From Natrarchaeobius chitinivorans (GTDB lineage Archaea; Halobacteriota; Halobacteria; Halobacteriales; Natrialbaceae), in NCBI RefSeq assembly GCF_003841505.1, contig NZ_REGA01000002.1, positions 343,501 to 407,500 on the forward strand: a stretch of DNA of 64,000 nucleotides. Reading direction: 5' to 3'. The notes under the pieces are model-generated. The model was given only the letters and a program-made list of their open reading frames with translations. It ran no database searches and was not told the origin of the DNA. The position numbers and the translations under genes are program-made. Positions 54,273 to 63,535 of the stretch are shown here, piece after piece. Positions within the stretch are counted from its first letter, which is position 1. Every line of letters begins with the position of its first letter.

Positions 54273-54623
54273 ATGAGTTCCGACGGGGTGTATCAACACC
54301 ACCGCATTCCCGTAACCGTAACGCCGGCCGATCTCGAGCGACTGTTGTGGGTGCTCGTGGCCGTCTCGCTCGTCGGCGACGTCGTCACGACGTTCGTCGG
54401 TCTCCACCTCGGGCTCGCCGAATCGAATCCGATCGCTCGAAGTGCGATCGAAGGCTATGGGCTCGCCGGCATGCTCGTCCTGAAAGGACTCGCGGTTGGA
54501 ATCGCTCTCGCCTGCCGTCCGTTGCTTCCCGAGGAGTACCGACCGATCGTGCCCGCGGGCCTCGCGATTCCGTGGCTGGCAGCCGTCTGCATCAACGTCT
54601 ACATGATCTCGATGGTGCTCTGA
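54273..54623 (+). CDS. Small membrane protein, DUF5658-like
   Basis: 116 residues from ATG 54273. Four hydrophobic spans: LLWVLVAVSLVGDVVTTFVG, GLAGMLVLKGLAVGIALACR, VPAGLAIPWLAAVCINVYMI and a short first pair. The D-x-x-T pattern LVGDVVTTFVG followed by ESNPIAR is typical of DUF5658-like proteins of haloarchaea (from memory). Function unknown. Confidence 0.72.
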   Translation: MSSDGVYQHHRIPVTVTPADLERLLWVLVAVSLVGDVVTTFVGLHLGLAESNPIARSAIEGYGLAGMLVLKGLAVGIALACRPLLPEEYRPIVPAGLAIPWLAAVCINVYMISMVL

Positions 54624-54721
54624 GACGGCCGATTATTCGTCGGCACCGACGAGCGGGGACGGGTCGCACTCACACAATCCTGGCTGATACGGATTGTTCG
54701 AACGGCATCTCCGCCGGCCGG

Positions 54722-55333
54722 TTACGACGACCGCTCGAGTACCTGCCGCCAGCCCTGGATCTCTGCGAGAACCGCCTCCCATTCGGCCGCCGATCCCGGT
54801 AGATCGCCTGGCCGACCGCACTCGTTCAGGGCCTCGAGGCGGTCGTGAACGGCGGTCGGGTCCTCGACGTTCCGGAACGAAAACGTCCCACCGCTTGCGG
54901 CCTCGATCGTGACCGTTCCGTACCCCACCGCTCGGGCGATCGCGTGCTGGCTGATCGCGCTGTTCTGGACGCGGTCGACCCCGACGGTTTCGACGCTGAC
55001 GCCGAGCACACCCCGCCTGATCGCGATTCGTCGGTTCGTGATGGCGTACTCCGTCCGAACGACGCTCGCGACGGCCCAGATTGCGGGGAAAGCGAGGACG
55101 GGAATCCCCAGAAGCCAGAGCGCCGAGACGACGCCGAGGACGACGGCTGCGGTGACGATGACGGCCCCGAGGACGGCGAGGCCGATCCACGGATACGCCG
55201 TCTGGAGGCGCGGCCCGCCACGCCAGCGGATCGATTCCGCCGCGTTCGATCCGTCACCGTCCAGCAGGACGAGCCACTCGAGCGGGTCGTCCGCATCGTC
55301 GGTTCGCGCGGGAGATCGATCGACGGCGCTCAT
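54722..55333 (-). CDS. PH-domain (bPH2/YdbS-like) membrane protein, second of pair
   Basis: 203 residues from ATG 55333. Residues 45-85 form two hydrophobic helices (WIGLAVLGAVIVTAAVVLGV and WLLGIPVLAFPAIWAVASVV), followed by a bPH2 module: YAITNRRIAIRRGVLGVSVE, VDRVQNSAISQHAIARAVGY and GTVTIEAASGGTFSFRNVED. Such pairs often sit in membrane quality or stress systems. It overlaps the upstream bPH2 gene by 4 bp. Confidence 0.85.
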   Translation of the reverse strand: MSAVDRSPARTDDADDPLEWLVLLDGDGSNAAESIRWRGGPRLQTAYPWIGLAVLGAVIVTAAVVLGVVSALWLLGIPVLAFPAIWAVASVVRTEYAITNRRIAIRRGVLGVSVETVGVDRVQNSAISQHAIARAVGYGTVTIEAASGGTFSFRNVEDPTAVHDRLEALNECGRPGDLPGSAAEWEAVLAEIQGWRQVLERSS

Positions 55334-56043
55334 CGTGGCGGTGATCGCGGCTGATCGCCATCGGTCGGATCGCCGTTGGTTCCCCACTCGGGGGACGCTC
55401 CCTCCTCCCCTCCGGACGCGTCTTCCTCCCTTCCGTGTGAATTCGAGCGCGCGGATTCCGATCCCTCGAGCGTCGTCCGAATCGCCCGAAGCTCCGTCAG
55501 TATCTCCGCGAGGACGTCGTCTTTCGATCGCGTCTCTCCTGCATCGCGGTGTTCGTTCTCGATCAGTTCGGTGATCAACTGCTGGACCGTCCGCGGGTCC
55601 GGAACCGATTTGAACGCCATCTCGACGCCGGAGCCGCCGGCGGTGCTGACCTCGACCGTCCCGTATCCGAACTGCGTCCCGAGCGCCGACTGCGAGTAGG
55701 AGATGTCCTGGACTTTTTCGTGTTCGATCCGTTTGACGTCTCGCGAGAGGACCCCGCTCTTTCTGTAGAGGGCGCGATCCGTGGCGACGTAGTGGGTGTT
55801 GGTCACGCGCAGGTACTCGCCGACGATGATCAGAATCCCGATCAACACGATGGCGAGCGGGATTCCGACGAGAAACGCCGGGACGAGCGTCCGCCTGTCC
55901 GGACCGTCCGACCAGACGACCTCCTCGCCCGACTCGAGCGACAGCCACTCGAAATCGCTACCGGTGGAACTGGTTGCACTCTCGCCACCTGGCGACGTCG
56001 CGTCGCCTTCCTCGTCCAGCGACGTCGGACTCGAGTCGGCCAT
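55330..56043 (-). CDS. PH-domain (bPH2/YdbS-like) membrane protein, first of pair
   Basis: 237 residues. After an acidic N-terminus, two hydrophobic helices (LVPAFLVGIPLAIVLIGILI and adjacent) precede a bPH2 module: NTHYVATDRALYRKSGVLSR, DVKRIEHEKVQDISYSQSAL and GYGTVEVSTAGGSGVEMAFK. A long C-terminal Asp/Glu/Ser tail follows. The start codon overlaps the maoC stop, so maoC and the two PH genes form one operon. Confidence 0.85.
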   Translation of the reverse strand: MADSSPTSLDEEGDATSPGGESATSSTGSDFEWLSLESGEEVVWSDGPDRRTLVPAFLVGIPLAIVLIGILIIVGEYLRVTNTHYVATDRALYRKSGVLSRDVKRIEHEKVQDISYSQSALGTQFGYGTVEVSTAGGSGVEMAFKSVPDPRTVQQLITELIENEHRDAGETRSKDDVLAEILTELRAIRTTLEGSESARSNSHGREEDASGGEEGASPEWGTNGDPTDGDQPRSPPR

Positions 56044-56504
56044 CAGTCTCCCTCCGCGTGTTCGCGTTTCAGCGAGAGCACGGTGCGGTCGAACGAGCAG
56101 ACGATGTCGTCGTCCTGGTCGAACGCCTCGACGTGCATGGTGACGACGCCGCGCTCGCCGTCCGACGTTTCCCGTTTCTCCGTAACCGTCGATCGTGCAC
56201 GGATCGTATCACCGTGAAAGACCGGTTTCGGGTGGGAGACGTCGTCGTACGAGAGGTTGGCGACGATCGTCCCGTCCGTCGTTTCGGGAATGGAGATACC
56301 GACGGCCAGCGCCATCGTGTAGAGGCCGTTGACCACCCGCTCGCCGAACTCGGTTTCGGCGGCGAACTCCCGGTCTAAGTGAAGCGGCTGCTGGTTCATC
56401 GTCATATCACAGAACCGCTGGTTGTCGCTCTCGGAGATCGTTCGCCGACGTTCGTGGTCGATCGTCTCGTCGACCTCGAACTCCTCGTAGTAACGCCCGC
56501 TCAT
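56043..56504 (-). CDS. MaoC-like (R)-specific hydratase/dehydratase
   Basis: 153 residues, single hot-dog domain. Signature: YYEEFEVDETIDHERRRTIS, the catalytic region FCDMTMNQQPLHLDREFAAE (Asp and His at the usual D...NPxH positions), VVNGLYTMALAVGISI and HPKPVFHGDTIRARSTVTEK. MaoC proteins hydrate enoyl-CoA esters. It heads an operon with two PH-domain membrane proteins and is divergent from the CitE-like lyase gene, so a linked role in acyl-CoA or methylmalyl-CoA metabolism is possible. Too short to be a two-domain mesaconyl-CoA hydratase. Confidence 0.9.
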   Translation of the reverse strand: MSGRYYEEFEVDETIDHERRRTISESDNQRFCDMTMNQQPLHLDREFAAETEFGERVVNGLYTMALAVGISIPETTDGTIVANLSYDDVSHPKPVFHGDTIRARSTVTEKRETSDGERGVVTMHVEAFDQDDDIVCSFDRTVLSLKREHAEGD

Positions 56505-56572
56505 ACGTTCGAGTGGGCGAGTGGCGACAAAAACGTGTGGGAACCTGACGGTTTCGTGGGGACCTGACGACT

Positions 56573-56623
56573 CGAGCGGAGAGACGAGGTCACCGACCCG
56601 AGCGAAGAGACGAGGTCACCGAC
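56573..56623. repeat. Tandem 26 bp direct repeat in divergent promoter region
   Basis: CGAGCGGAGAGACGAGGTCA and CGAGCGAAGAGACGAGGTCA, each followed by CCGAC, occur at 56573-56597 and 56599-56623 with one mismatch. Period 26 bp, close to 2.5 helical turns. It lies between the divergent MaoC and CitE-like genes. Confidence 0.65.
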
Positions 56624-56748
56624 GCGTGGCGGAGAACGTGGCGACTGCCTCGAGTCACCGTCACGGACCCGTCCGCAGATCGAACCGGACATCTCGCTCG
56701 GTAACAAACACCCATACCTTCACGTCGGTGTTGGTCACAGTGTGAGAT

Positions 56749-57627
56749 ATGGTTCGTCGAAGTCTCCTCTTTACCCCCGGCGATCGTCCCGAGATGATGC
56801 AGAAGGCCCCGGACTCGGGTGCCGACGTCGTCGTCTTCGACCTCGAGGACGCCGTTTCGCCCGAACGGAAGGAGGAAGCTCGCGAGACGGTTCGGAGGGT
56901 ACTCGCCGATCCGGGGTTCGACCCGGCTACCGAGGTCTGCGTCCGCCTGAACGCGACGTCGAGCGAGTACCAGGCCGACCTCGAGGCGCTATTCGGCCAC
57001 GAAAGCGAACGCCCTCGTCTCGATAGCGTGATGCTTCCGAAAGCCGACTCGCGGGTTGCCGTCTCGGAACTCGCGGGCACACTCGAACGCTACGACGTCT
57101 CGGTTCCCGTCTTCGCGCTGATCGAGAGCGCGCGTGGTGTCCTCGCAGCGCCGGATATCGCGGCGGCAGCCGCCACCGACGCGCTCGTCTTCGGTGCCGA
57201 GGACCTCGCTGCTGATATCGGTGCGAATCGGACCCAGGAGGGAACCGAAGTGCTGTACGCCCGCCAGCGCGTCGTCCTCGCCGCGGCTGCACACGACTGC
57301 GACGCCATCGATACGCTGGTCACCGACTTCGAGGACGACCGCCGACTGGCCGAGGAGACGGAGTTCGCGATCCAGCTCGGGTACGACGGCAAACTGGCGA
57401 TCCATCCGGCCCAGATCGAGACGATAAACGACGGGTTCGCCCCCGACGACGACGAAATCGAGTGGGCGAACGCGGTGCTCGAGGGGAAACGAAAGGCGGA
57501 CGCCGAAGGACGGGGGGTCTTCGAGGTCGACGGCGAGATGATCGACCCACCGTTGATCGAACGCGCTCGCCGCATTCGAGAACGGTCTCGAGTAGCTCGT
57601 GAGGTCGAAGACGACAGCCGGCCGTAA
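56749..57627 (+). CDS. HpcH/HpaI-CitE family lyase (beta-methylmalyl-CoA/malyl-CoA lyase-like)
   Basis: 292 residues. [18 protein letters not shown] (3-20), [61 protein letters not shown] and [20 protein letters not shown] are the metal- and CoA-binding segments of CitE-type lyases. Homologues cleave methylmalyl-CoA to propionyl-CoA and glyoxylate or act on citramalyl/malyl-CoA. With glutamate dehydrogenase next door and an acyl-CoA carboxylase upstream it could serve the haloarchaeal methylaspartate cycle; mutase and ammonia-lyase genes are not in view. Confidence 0.9.
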   Translation: MVRRSLLFTPGDRPEMMQKAPDSGADVVVFDLEDAVSPERKEEARETVRRVLADPGFDPATEVCVRLNATSSEYQADLEALFGHESERPRLDSVMLPKADSRVAVSELAGTLERYDVSVPVFALIESARGVLAAPDIAAAAATDALVFGAEDLAADIGANRTQEGTEVLYARQRVVLAAAAHDCDAIDTLVTDFEDDRRLAEETEFAIQLGYDGKLAIHPAQIETINDGFAPDDDEIEWANAVLEGKRKADAEGRGVFEVDGEMIDPPLIERARRIRERSRVAREVEDDSRP

Positions 57628-57781
57628 TCGGCCTCGAAAAGCCGCTCGGCCGCCGCTTGGCAGGGTCGGCTGGGTGCCAGTTCGACGAAACACTGTCGTA
57701 TTAATATTCCTAATATTATTGAGTATCCCCTCTCATGGGCATTCGTCACGCTTATTTTGTTTTCGCCAGAACTCCGATGCA

Positions 57782-59038
57782 ATGGCTGGGGAGATTAATC
57801 CGTTCGCGAGTTTGCAATCGCAGATCGACGAGGCTGCAACGTACTTAGACGTCGACGACGACGTCATCGAACGCCTCAAACACCCGGAACGAGTGCTCGA
57901 GACGAACCTGACGGTCGAGCTCGACGACGGGTCGCTCGAACGATTTAAAGCGTTCCGGGCGCAGTTCAACGGCGACCGGGGGCCGTACAAAGGCGGGATC
58001 AGGTATCACCCACAGGTCTCCCGTGACGAGGTCAAGGCGCTTTCGGGCTGGATGACCTACAAGACCGCGATCGTCGACATCCCACTCGGCGGTGGCAAAG
58101 GTGGAATCGTCGTCGATCCCGCAGACTACTCGGAGACCGAACTCGAGCGACTCACCCGAACGTTCGCCACGGAGCTGACTCCCATCATCGGCGAAGACAA
58201 AGATATCCCGGCACCGGACGTCAACACCGGACAGCGGGAGATGAACTGGATCAAAGACACGTACGAGACGCTCGAAAACACCACGGAGCCCGGCGTCATC
58301 ACGGGCAAGAACCTCGCCAGCGGCGGCAGCGAGGGTCGCGTCGAGGCGACTGGCCGTTCGACCGTCATCGCCGCTCGCGAGGCGTTCGATTACCTCGATA
58401 AGGATCTCGAGGGTGCGACGGTCGCCGTCCAGGGCTACGGAAACGCCGGCTGGATCGCCGCGAAACTGATCGACGAGATGGGAGCGACCGTCGTCGCCGC
58501 GAGCGACTCGAGCGGCGGAATCTACAACGCCGACGGCTTCGATCCCGTCGCGGCGAAAACCCACAAGAACGAAACCGGAAGCGTCGTCGGCTACCCGGAA
58601 GCCGACGAAGAGATCACTAACGAGGACGTGCTGACTCTCGACGTCGACCTCCTGATTCCAGCAGCGCTCGAGAACGCGATCGATGGCGGCCTCGCCGAGG
58701 ACGTCGAAGCGGACGTCATCTCCGAGGCCGCCAACGGTCCGCTGACTCCCGAAGCCGACCGGGTCCTCGAGGACGAAGACGTCTTCGTAATTCCGGATAT
58801 CCTCGCCAACGCCGGCGGCGTCACCGTCTCGTACTTCGAGTGGGTCCAGAACCGCCAGCGGTTCTACTGGTCCGAGCAGAAGGTAAACGCAGAACTCGAG
58901 GAAACCATCGTCGACGCCTTCGACGCACTCGTCGACGCCATCGAAGAGAACGAGCTTGACAACCCCCGAACGGGAGCGTACGTCGTCGCGATTCAGCGGG
59001 TCGCCAACGCCTTCGGGGAAGCCGGCAGCTTCCCCTGA
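57782..59038 (+). CDS. gdhA: Glutamate dehydrogenase
   Basis: 418 residues from ATG 57782. [20 protein letters not shown] (substrate side), the catalytic Lys in [30 protein letters not shown], the Rossmann [16 protein letters not shown] and [15 protein letters not shown] are intact. It reversibly deaminates glutamate to 2-oxoglutarate; haloarchaea carry several such enzymes with NAD or NADP preference, not assignable here. An AT-rich TATA-like stretch (CTTATTTTGTTT near 57750-57762) lies about 25 bp upstream. Confidence 0.96.
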   Translation: MAGEINPFASLQSQIDEAATYLDVDDDVIERLKHPERVLETNLTVELDDGSLERFKAFRAQFNGDRGPYKGGIRYHPQVSRDEVKALSGWMTYKTAIVDIPLGGGKGGIVVDPADYSETELERLTRTFATELTPIIGEDKDIPAPDVNTGQREMNWIKDTYETLENTTEPGVITGKNLASGGSEGRVEATGRSTVIAAREAFDYLDKDLEGATVAVQGYGNAGWIAAKLIDEMGATVVAASDSSGGIYNADGFDPVAAKTHKNETGSVVGYPEADEEITNEDVLTLDVDLLIPAALENAIDGGLAEDVEADVISEAANGPLTPEADRVLEDEDVFVIPDILANAGGVTVSYFEWVQNRQRFYWSEQKVNAELEETIVDAFDALVDAIEENELDNPRTGAYVVAIQRVANAFGEAGSFP

Positions 59039-59101
59039 AAAGATGTGACACGAGCCGTCTCGATACCTTTTTCACCGTTGGGTCAGACGGACTGTCCGGG
59101 G

Positions 59102-59596
59102 ATGTTGCGGGAACGACTGGCCAGTTATCGAGACCGGGTCCGACGCGAACTGACGGAGGCCTTTCAGGCGGAGCATACGCCACATCAGGTCGCCTCGAGT
59201 TTCTCGATCGGGATCTTCGTCACGGCACTACCGACCGGTGGTCTCGGTATCGGGCTGTTTTTCGTCTTCGTTTCGCTCTGGTCGTGGATCAGCAAACCCG
59301 CAATTTTCGCGTCGGTCGCGGTACTCAACCCGTTCGTAAAGCCGGCGGTGTACGTCGCGAGCCTTCAGGTCGGCGCGACGGCACTCGGAACCGATCCGAT
59401 CCCGCTCGAAGAGACCGCGACGGCGTCCGCGTGGGCGGTGTTCCAGCAACTGGCGATCGGCAACCTCCTGATCGCGATCCTCCTGTCGCTCGTGAGCTAC
59501 GGACTGGTCTTTCACCTCACTCGAGCCCACCGTCGACGAAATCGGGGACGACCGACCCGATCGCTGGTTACCACGCTGATGGGACTCAAGCGGTAA
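59102..59596 (+). CDS. DUF2062 membrane protein
   Basis: 164 residues from ATG 59102. HTPHQVASSFSIGIFVTALP and TGGLGIGLFFVFVSLW, WISKPAIFASVAVLNPFVKP and FQQLAIGNLLIAILLSLVSY are the DUF2062 pattern with three to four helices. The C-terminus is Arg-rich and cytoplasmic. Function is not known. It follows the gdhA gene by 63 bp in the same direction. Confidence 0.85.
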   Translation: MLRERLASYRDRVRRELTEAFQAEHTPHQVASSFSIGIFVTALPTGGLGIGLFFVFVSLWSWISKPAIFASVAVLNPFVKPAVYVASLQVGATALGTDPIPLEETATASAWAVFQQLAIGNLLIAILLSLVSYGLVFHLTRAHRRRNRGRPTRSLVTTLMGLKR

Positions 59597-59614
59597 CAAC
59601 CGGCTGACGACTTT

Positions 59615-59833
59615 CTACACGAATCCAGCGCCGTAGCCGACGAGGACGACGCCGACGACGGCGAAGACGACACCGACTCCCTTGGTGGCCACGACCCGAT
59701 CGCTCTTCTCGATCGGGCCGTCCGTGTACGGCGTCATCCCCTGTCGATGTTGGGCGTCGACGATAGCCGGTGCGTATCGAATCCCAGCCAGGCCGAGACC
59801 GACGAGGACGAAGCCGACGACGAGTACCAACAC
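59615..59833 (-). CDS. Small two-helix membrane protein (72 aa)
   Basis: 72 residues with an N-terminal helix (MLVLVVGFVLVGLGLAGIRY) and C-terminal helix (GVGVVFAVVGVVLVGYGAGF) flanking a polar middle. Stop and start lie 18 bp and 2 bp from neighbours. It is tightly downstream of the acyl-CoA dehydrogenase gene and may be translated from the same message. Function unknown. Confidence 0.65.
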   Translation of the reverse strand: MLVLVVGFVLVGLGLAGIRYAPAIVDAQHRQGMTPYTDGPIEKSDRVVATKGVGVVFAVVGVVLVGYGAGFV

Positions 59834-59835
59834 GG

Positions 59836-61029
59836 TTACAGGCCGAGTTCTCGACCGATAACGAGGTGCTGGATCTCGCTGGTTCCCTCGCCGATTTCCA
59901 TCAGTTTGGCGTCCCGATAAAACCGCTGTGGCGCGAAGTCAGTCGTGTAGCCGTAGCCGCCCAGTACCTGGACGGCGTCCTCGGCGACCTCTCGAGCCGC
60001 TTCGCTCGCGTCGAGTTTTGCGAGCGCTGACTCCCGCGTCACCGGCTTGCCGGCGTCGGCGGCCTGGGCCGCTCGGTGGGTGAGCAGTCGCGCGCGTTCG
60101 GTCTTTCGATGCATATCGACGATTTTGTCCCGGATCGCGTCGAACTCCGAAATCGGCTGCCCGAACTGCTCGCGCTCCTGGCTGTAGGCTTTCGCGTGTT
60201 CGTAGGCTCCCTGTGCCAGCCCCGTCGAGAGCGCTGCGATCGAGATCCGGCCCCCATCGAGAGTCTTTTTCGTCTGGTTCCAGCCGTCGCCGACGTCACC
60301 GAGCAGACGGTCCTCCGAAAGCCGAACGTCGTCCAGTTGGATCTCACAGGTCGGCGATGCGTTGAGTCCCAGTTTGTCCCAGACCGTCGTCACTTCGAAC
60401 CCGTCGTCCTCGCGAGGATCGACGATGAACGTCGAGATACCGTCGTATCCGGCCTCGGGGTCGGTGACGGCTTTGACGAGGATCGAGCCGGCTTCGGAAG
60501 CGTTCGTGATGAACTGTTTCGTTCCGTTGAGGACCCACTCGTCGCCGTCCTCGGAAGCCGTGACTTCCGAGGGATCGGTCGAGTTTCCCTCGGTGGAGTT
60601 GCGTTCGGCCGTCGTGTTCATGTTCGAGGCGTCGGATCCGCTTTCGGGTTCGGTCAGCGCCCAGCCACCGAGATACTCGCCCTCGGCGAGCGGACGGAGC
60701 CACCGACGCTTTTGCTCGTCGGTGCCAAAGAGCTCGAGCGGTTTCGACGCGAGCGAGACGTGTGCGACGTAGGAGAGACCCACCGATCCGGAAACGCGCC
60801 CGATCTCTTCGGCGACCAGCGCGTACATGAGCGTATCACCGCCGAGCCCGCCGTACTCCTCGTCGATCGGAACGCCCATCATGTCGAGGTCGGCCAGCTG
60901 GTCGAAGATTTCCGCTGGGAATCGGTGGTCGTCCTCGATCTCCTGAGCGATCGGCTCGATCTCCGTCTCACAGAAGTCCCTGACGGTCTCCCGGATCATC
61001 CGGTGTTCGTCAGGTAGCTCGAAGTCCAT
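59836..61029 (-). CDS. Acyl-CoA dehydrogenase
   Basis: 397 residues from ATG 61029. WALTEPESGSDASNMNTTAE, EWVLNGTKQFITNASEAGSI, RISIAALSTGLAQGAYEHAK, VQVLGGYGYTTDFAPQRFYR and LMEIGEGTSEIQHLVI (catalytic base region EGTSEIQ) define the family. It is a paralogue of the enzyme at 43870, with a low-complexity insert near residues 145-160 (NSTEGNSTDPSEV). Electrons go to ETF. Acyl chain preference unknown. Confidence 0.95.
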   Translation of the reverse strand: MDFELPDEHRMIRETVRDFCETEIEPIAQEIEDDHRFPAEIFDQLADLDMMGVPIDEEYGGLGGDTLMYALVAEEIGRVSGSVGLSYVAHVSLASKPLELFGTDEQKRRWLRPLAEGEYLGGWALTEPESGSDASNMNTTAERNSTEGNSTDPSEVTASEDGDEWVLNGTKQFITNASEAGSILVKAVTDPEAGYDGISTFIVDPREDDGFEVTTVWDKLGLNASPTCEIQLDDVRLSEDRLLGDVGDGWNQTKKTLDGGRISIAALSTGLAQGAYEHAKAYSQEREQFGQPISEFDAIRDKIVDMHRKTERARLLTHRAAQAADAGKPVTRESALAKLDASEAAREVAEDAVQVLGGYGYTTDFAPQRFYRDAKLMEIGEGTSEIQHLVIGRELGL

Positions 61030-61085
61030 ACGCAATACTTGCCGGCGCGTGGAATAAACGCACCGACTGGGTCGATTCGCGGAGG

Positions 61086-62270
61086 TTACCAGCCCCGATC
61101 GTCGTCGCGGTCGTCGTCGTCGGGTTCGTCCCAGTCGCTCCCTGACTCAGAATCGCCGTCGTCGTCCCACGACGGGGTGCTGTCCCACTCGTCGTCAGTC
61201 TCGTCCGCTCTCGAGTCCCAGTCGTTCTCGGTGTCACGGTCGGGATCGTCCCGCCGTTCGTCCGATCGATCGGGTTCGGGGCGACCGCCGTCGCTTCGGA
61301 CCGCTTCGCGCTGGTCAGGGATGAGATCGAGGTCGTCGTTCGTATCGCCGAGTAACAACAGCGCGTAGTACTGGAAGTACGTCCGGACTGGCATCGAGAT
61401 AAGTGCGGAGACGAGCAAGAGCAATACAGCGCCGACGACGCCGACGATAACCGCGAGCAAGATTCCGATATCGCCGAGAGTGAGTAACGCAAAGATGAGG
61501 ATCAGGAACGGAATCGCGACGATGAGACCGACGATGAGCATGAGTATGCCGACACCGATCCCGATCACGAGTTGCAGGATCCAGACCAGAAGCAGATAGA
61601 CGACGTACTCCGTCCAGTTCGCTTTGAACGTCCCCCAGAACCGACTCCAGCCGCCGAGAACGCCCCGCGACTCGAGGAGCATGATCGGCGCGACGAATTC
61701 GGAGGTAAAGCGCATCACGATCGAGTGTGCGAGTCCGACGGCAAGCGCGAGCAAGATAATCAGAACGAGGCTGCCCAGAATCGCCTCGAGACTCGAGGCG
61801 GTGTACACGATCGCGCCGAGTGGAACCAGGACGATCAACGCCGCGACGAGACCGACGAGTGCTCTGAAAACGAACAGGCGGAGTGCCCGTCCGAAGTTGT
61901 CCATCCCGTAACTGATGATGGAGACCTCCATCGAACGAAGCGATTCGATGAAGACGAATTCCATAACGGCGGCCAGCACTGCGAAAAACAGCCAGATGAG
62001 GAAGACGACTATCGCGACGATCGCGATCAGAACGAGGAGTTCGGTCGTCACCATCTCCGTGATCTCGGCTACGGTGATATCGTCGAAATCCGTCGGCCCA
62101 GCGTCGCCCGTGAACATGGTGGGGTCCCCGGAGGAGAAGTTCGCACCCGCTCCGCCCCCACCGAGGAAGAAGACGACGACAGCGAGTTTGACCCACAGCC
62201 AGGCCCGAACCGGTATCAGGAGATTCCGCGTCGTATCGATCGCGTCACTGAGGTCGTCGACAGCATCCAT
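61086..62270 (-). CDS. Multi-pass membrane protein with acidic C-terminal tail
   Basis: 394 residues from ATG 62270. About six hydrophobic spans in the first 300 residues, including LLVLIAIVAIVVFLIWLFFA, FVFRALVGLVAALIVLVPLG and YVVYLLLVWILQLVIGIGVG, with SRFWGTFKANWTEY between. The last about 80 residues are almost only Asp, Glu, Ser, Arg and Trp, typical for a disordered haloarchaeal tail. It looks like the DUF7544/DUF4013-type membrane families of haloarchaea; function unknown. Confidence 0.7.
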   Translation of the reverse strand: MDAVDDLSDAIDTTRNLLIPVRAWLWVKLAVVVFFLGGGGAGANFSSGDPTMFTGDAGPTDFDDITVAEITEMVTTELLVLIAIVAIVVFLIWLFFAVLAAVMEFVFIESLRSMEVSIISYGMDNFGRALRLFVFRALVGLVAALIVLVPLGAIVYTASSLEAILGSLVLIILLALAVGLAHSIVMRFTSEFVAPIMLLESRGVLGGWSRFWGTFKANWTEYVVYLLLVWILQLVIGIGVGILMLIVGLIVAIPFLILIFALLTLGDIGILLAVIVGVVGAVLLLLVSALISMPVRTYFQYYALLLLGDTNDDLDLIPDQREAVRSDGGRPEPDRSDERRDDPDRDTENDWDSRADETDDEWDSTPSWDDDGDSESGSDWDEPDDDDRDDDRGW

Positions 62271-62513
62271 ACCTTCGGTTATGGTTGCCCCAATGAAAAT
62301 AATTCTGATCTGACTGTCGAGCCGAAAGTCGAACGTCTCGAACGGTTCGCGAGACCGAATCCGACAGAACGGTTCGTGAGATCGAATCCCACGGATCCGA
62401 CGGCAAGATCCAACATCGGTCTCACGTTCAACCGCGACCCCACGATTTCTGTTGACAGGTCGTGCCGGCGATACTTCGAGACGCATTTAACCCCAAAGCC
62501 CGTCCCCCGACGT

Positions 62514-63323
62514 ATGGATATCCGCCAGCTCGCTCGAGGCACGGTCGAGTGGGACCGCATCGAGCGGGTCGTCCGATCCCTGGCGGACCGTCACGATCGC
62601 GAGGTCGTTCGCGTCGAGTTCCTCGAGGCAGACAACTGGCTGTCGACGCCGTGTGTCATCGACGACGAGTGGTTCGTCAAGATCGTTTCCAGACAGAACG
62701 CGCTCGTCCACGCCCTCCTGACGACCGGCCGCAACGTCGGGGCCGTTTCAGCCGGGACCGGCGGCTTTTTCGACCGGTTCGACACGCCACGCGAGATGGT
62801 CGAACACGAGTACGAGGCGACTGAACGGATGCGAGAGATCGGCGTCAACGCACCCCAGCCGATCGAAGCGTTCGAGGTCAACGGCCTCGGCGTCCTCGTC
62901 CTCGAGTACCTTCCCGAGTTCGAGTCGCTGGATTCCGTGCCCGACGACGTCGTCGCCCGACAGGCACCGGAACTGTTCGAGATGCTCGCAGCGCTTCACG
63001 ATCACGGACTCGCACACGGCGATTTACGGGCCGAGAACATCCTGCTGTGCGAGGACGACCTCTACTTCATCGACGCCACCAGCGTCCACGAGGATCGCGT
63101 CTCCGAAACGACGGCCTACGATCTCGCCTGTGCGCTCGCCGTCCTCGAGCCCCGGATCGGGCCTCGACGAGCCGTTCGAGCAGCCACCACGGCGTACGAC
63201 CCCTCCGAACTGCTCTCGGCGCGCCGGTTTCTCGATTTCGTCAGGCTCCGACCCGATCACGAGTTCGACTCGACGCGCCTTCGCAGCGAACTCGAGAAGG
63301 TCGCCGATCTGGGCCAGCGCTGA
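62514..63323 (+). CDS. RIO/Bud32-like protein kinase
   Basis: 269 residues from ATG 62514. The ATP Lys is probably in EWFVKIVSRQ (K56). The catalytic loop is HGDLRAENILL (168-178: Asp170, Asn175) and the metal Asp lies in YFIDATSVHE (Asp187), the short DFG-less form seen in RIO and Bud32-like kinases. The N-terminal winged-helix part of RIO1/RIO2 is absent. It probably phosphorylates a protein or small molecule in the cytoplasm. Its stop codon is directly followed by palindromic repeat copy 5. Confidence 0.85.
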   Translation: MDIRQLARGTVEWDRIERVVRSLADRHDREVVRVEFLEADNWLSTPCVIDDEWFVKIVSRQNALVHALLTTGRNVGAVSAGTGGFFDRFDTPREMVEHEYEATERMREIGVNAPQPIEAFEVNGLGVLVLEYLPEFESLDSVPDDVVARQAPELFEMLAALHDHGLAHGDLRAENILLCEDDLYFIDATSVHEDRVSETTAYDLACALAVLEPRIGPRRAVRAATTAYDPSELLSARRFLDFVRLRPDHEFDSTRLRSELEKVADLGQR

Positions 63324-63324
63324 G

Positions 63325-63398
63325 CCGGATGCAGTAACTGGGTGCCGCACAATCCACCGGTTTCGGTCACTCCGGAACTGACGGAGAGCAGTCCGTCC
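63325..63398. repeat. Palindromic repeat, copy 5 (degenerate)
   Basis: Left arm CCGGATGCAGTAACTGGGTG, right arm CTCCGGAACTGACGGAGAGC then AGTCCGTCC. The right arm still spells out the family core CCGGAACTGACGG. It begins 2 bp after the stop codon of the kinase gene, like copies 2 and 4. Confidence 0.55.
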
Positions 63399-63437
63399 AA
63401 CTCCGGCTGATACTCACAGCATGACGAGTCGGCTCAC

Positions 63438-63489
63438 AACGTGGCGGTACCAACTGAACGTGGCGGTCCCGACCGATCTACGCCACGTG
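63438..63489. promoter_or_regulatory. Direct-repeat operator candidate upstream of aldehyde dehydrogenase
   Basis: AACGTGGCGGT occurs at 63438-63448 and 63457-63467 (19 bp apart), and an inverted partial copy ACGCCACGTGT lies at 63480-63490. These lie 50-100 bp before the ATG at 63536 and could bind a regulator. Confidence 0.35.
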
Positions 63490-63535
63490 TGAACCACCAG
63501 CAGGGCTTTTCCCGTCGCCCGTCGTACCCCCGGGT

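Noticed and set aside
54686..54721. Single arm ATACGGATTGTTCGAACGG similar to the palindromic repeat
   Set aside because: Only one end matches; the second half diverges and the other arm would fall in coding sequence, so it is not counted as a copy.
61572..62513. Long 5' extension of the RIO-like kinase frame
   Set aside because: It overlaps the opposite-strand membrane protein and is charged shadow sequence; ATG 62514 is preceded by a spacer and starts the conserved domain.
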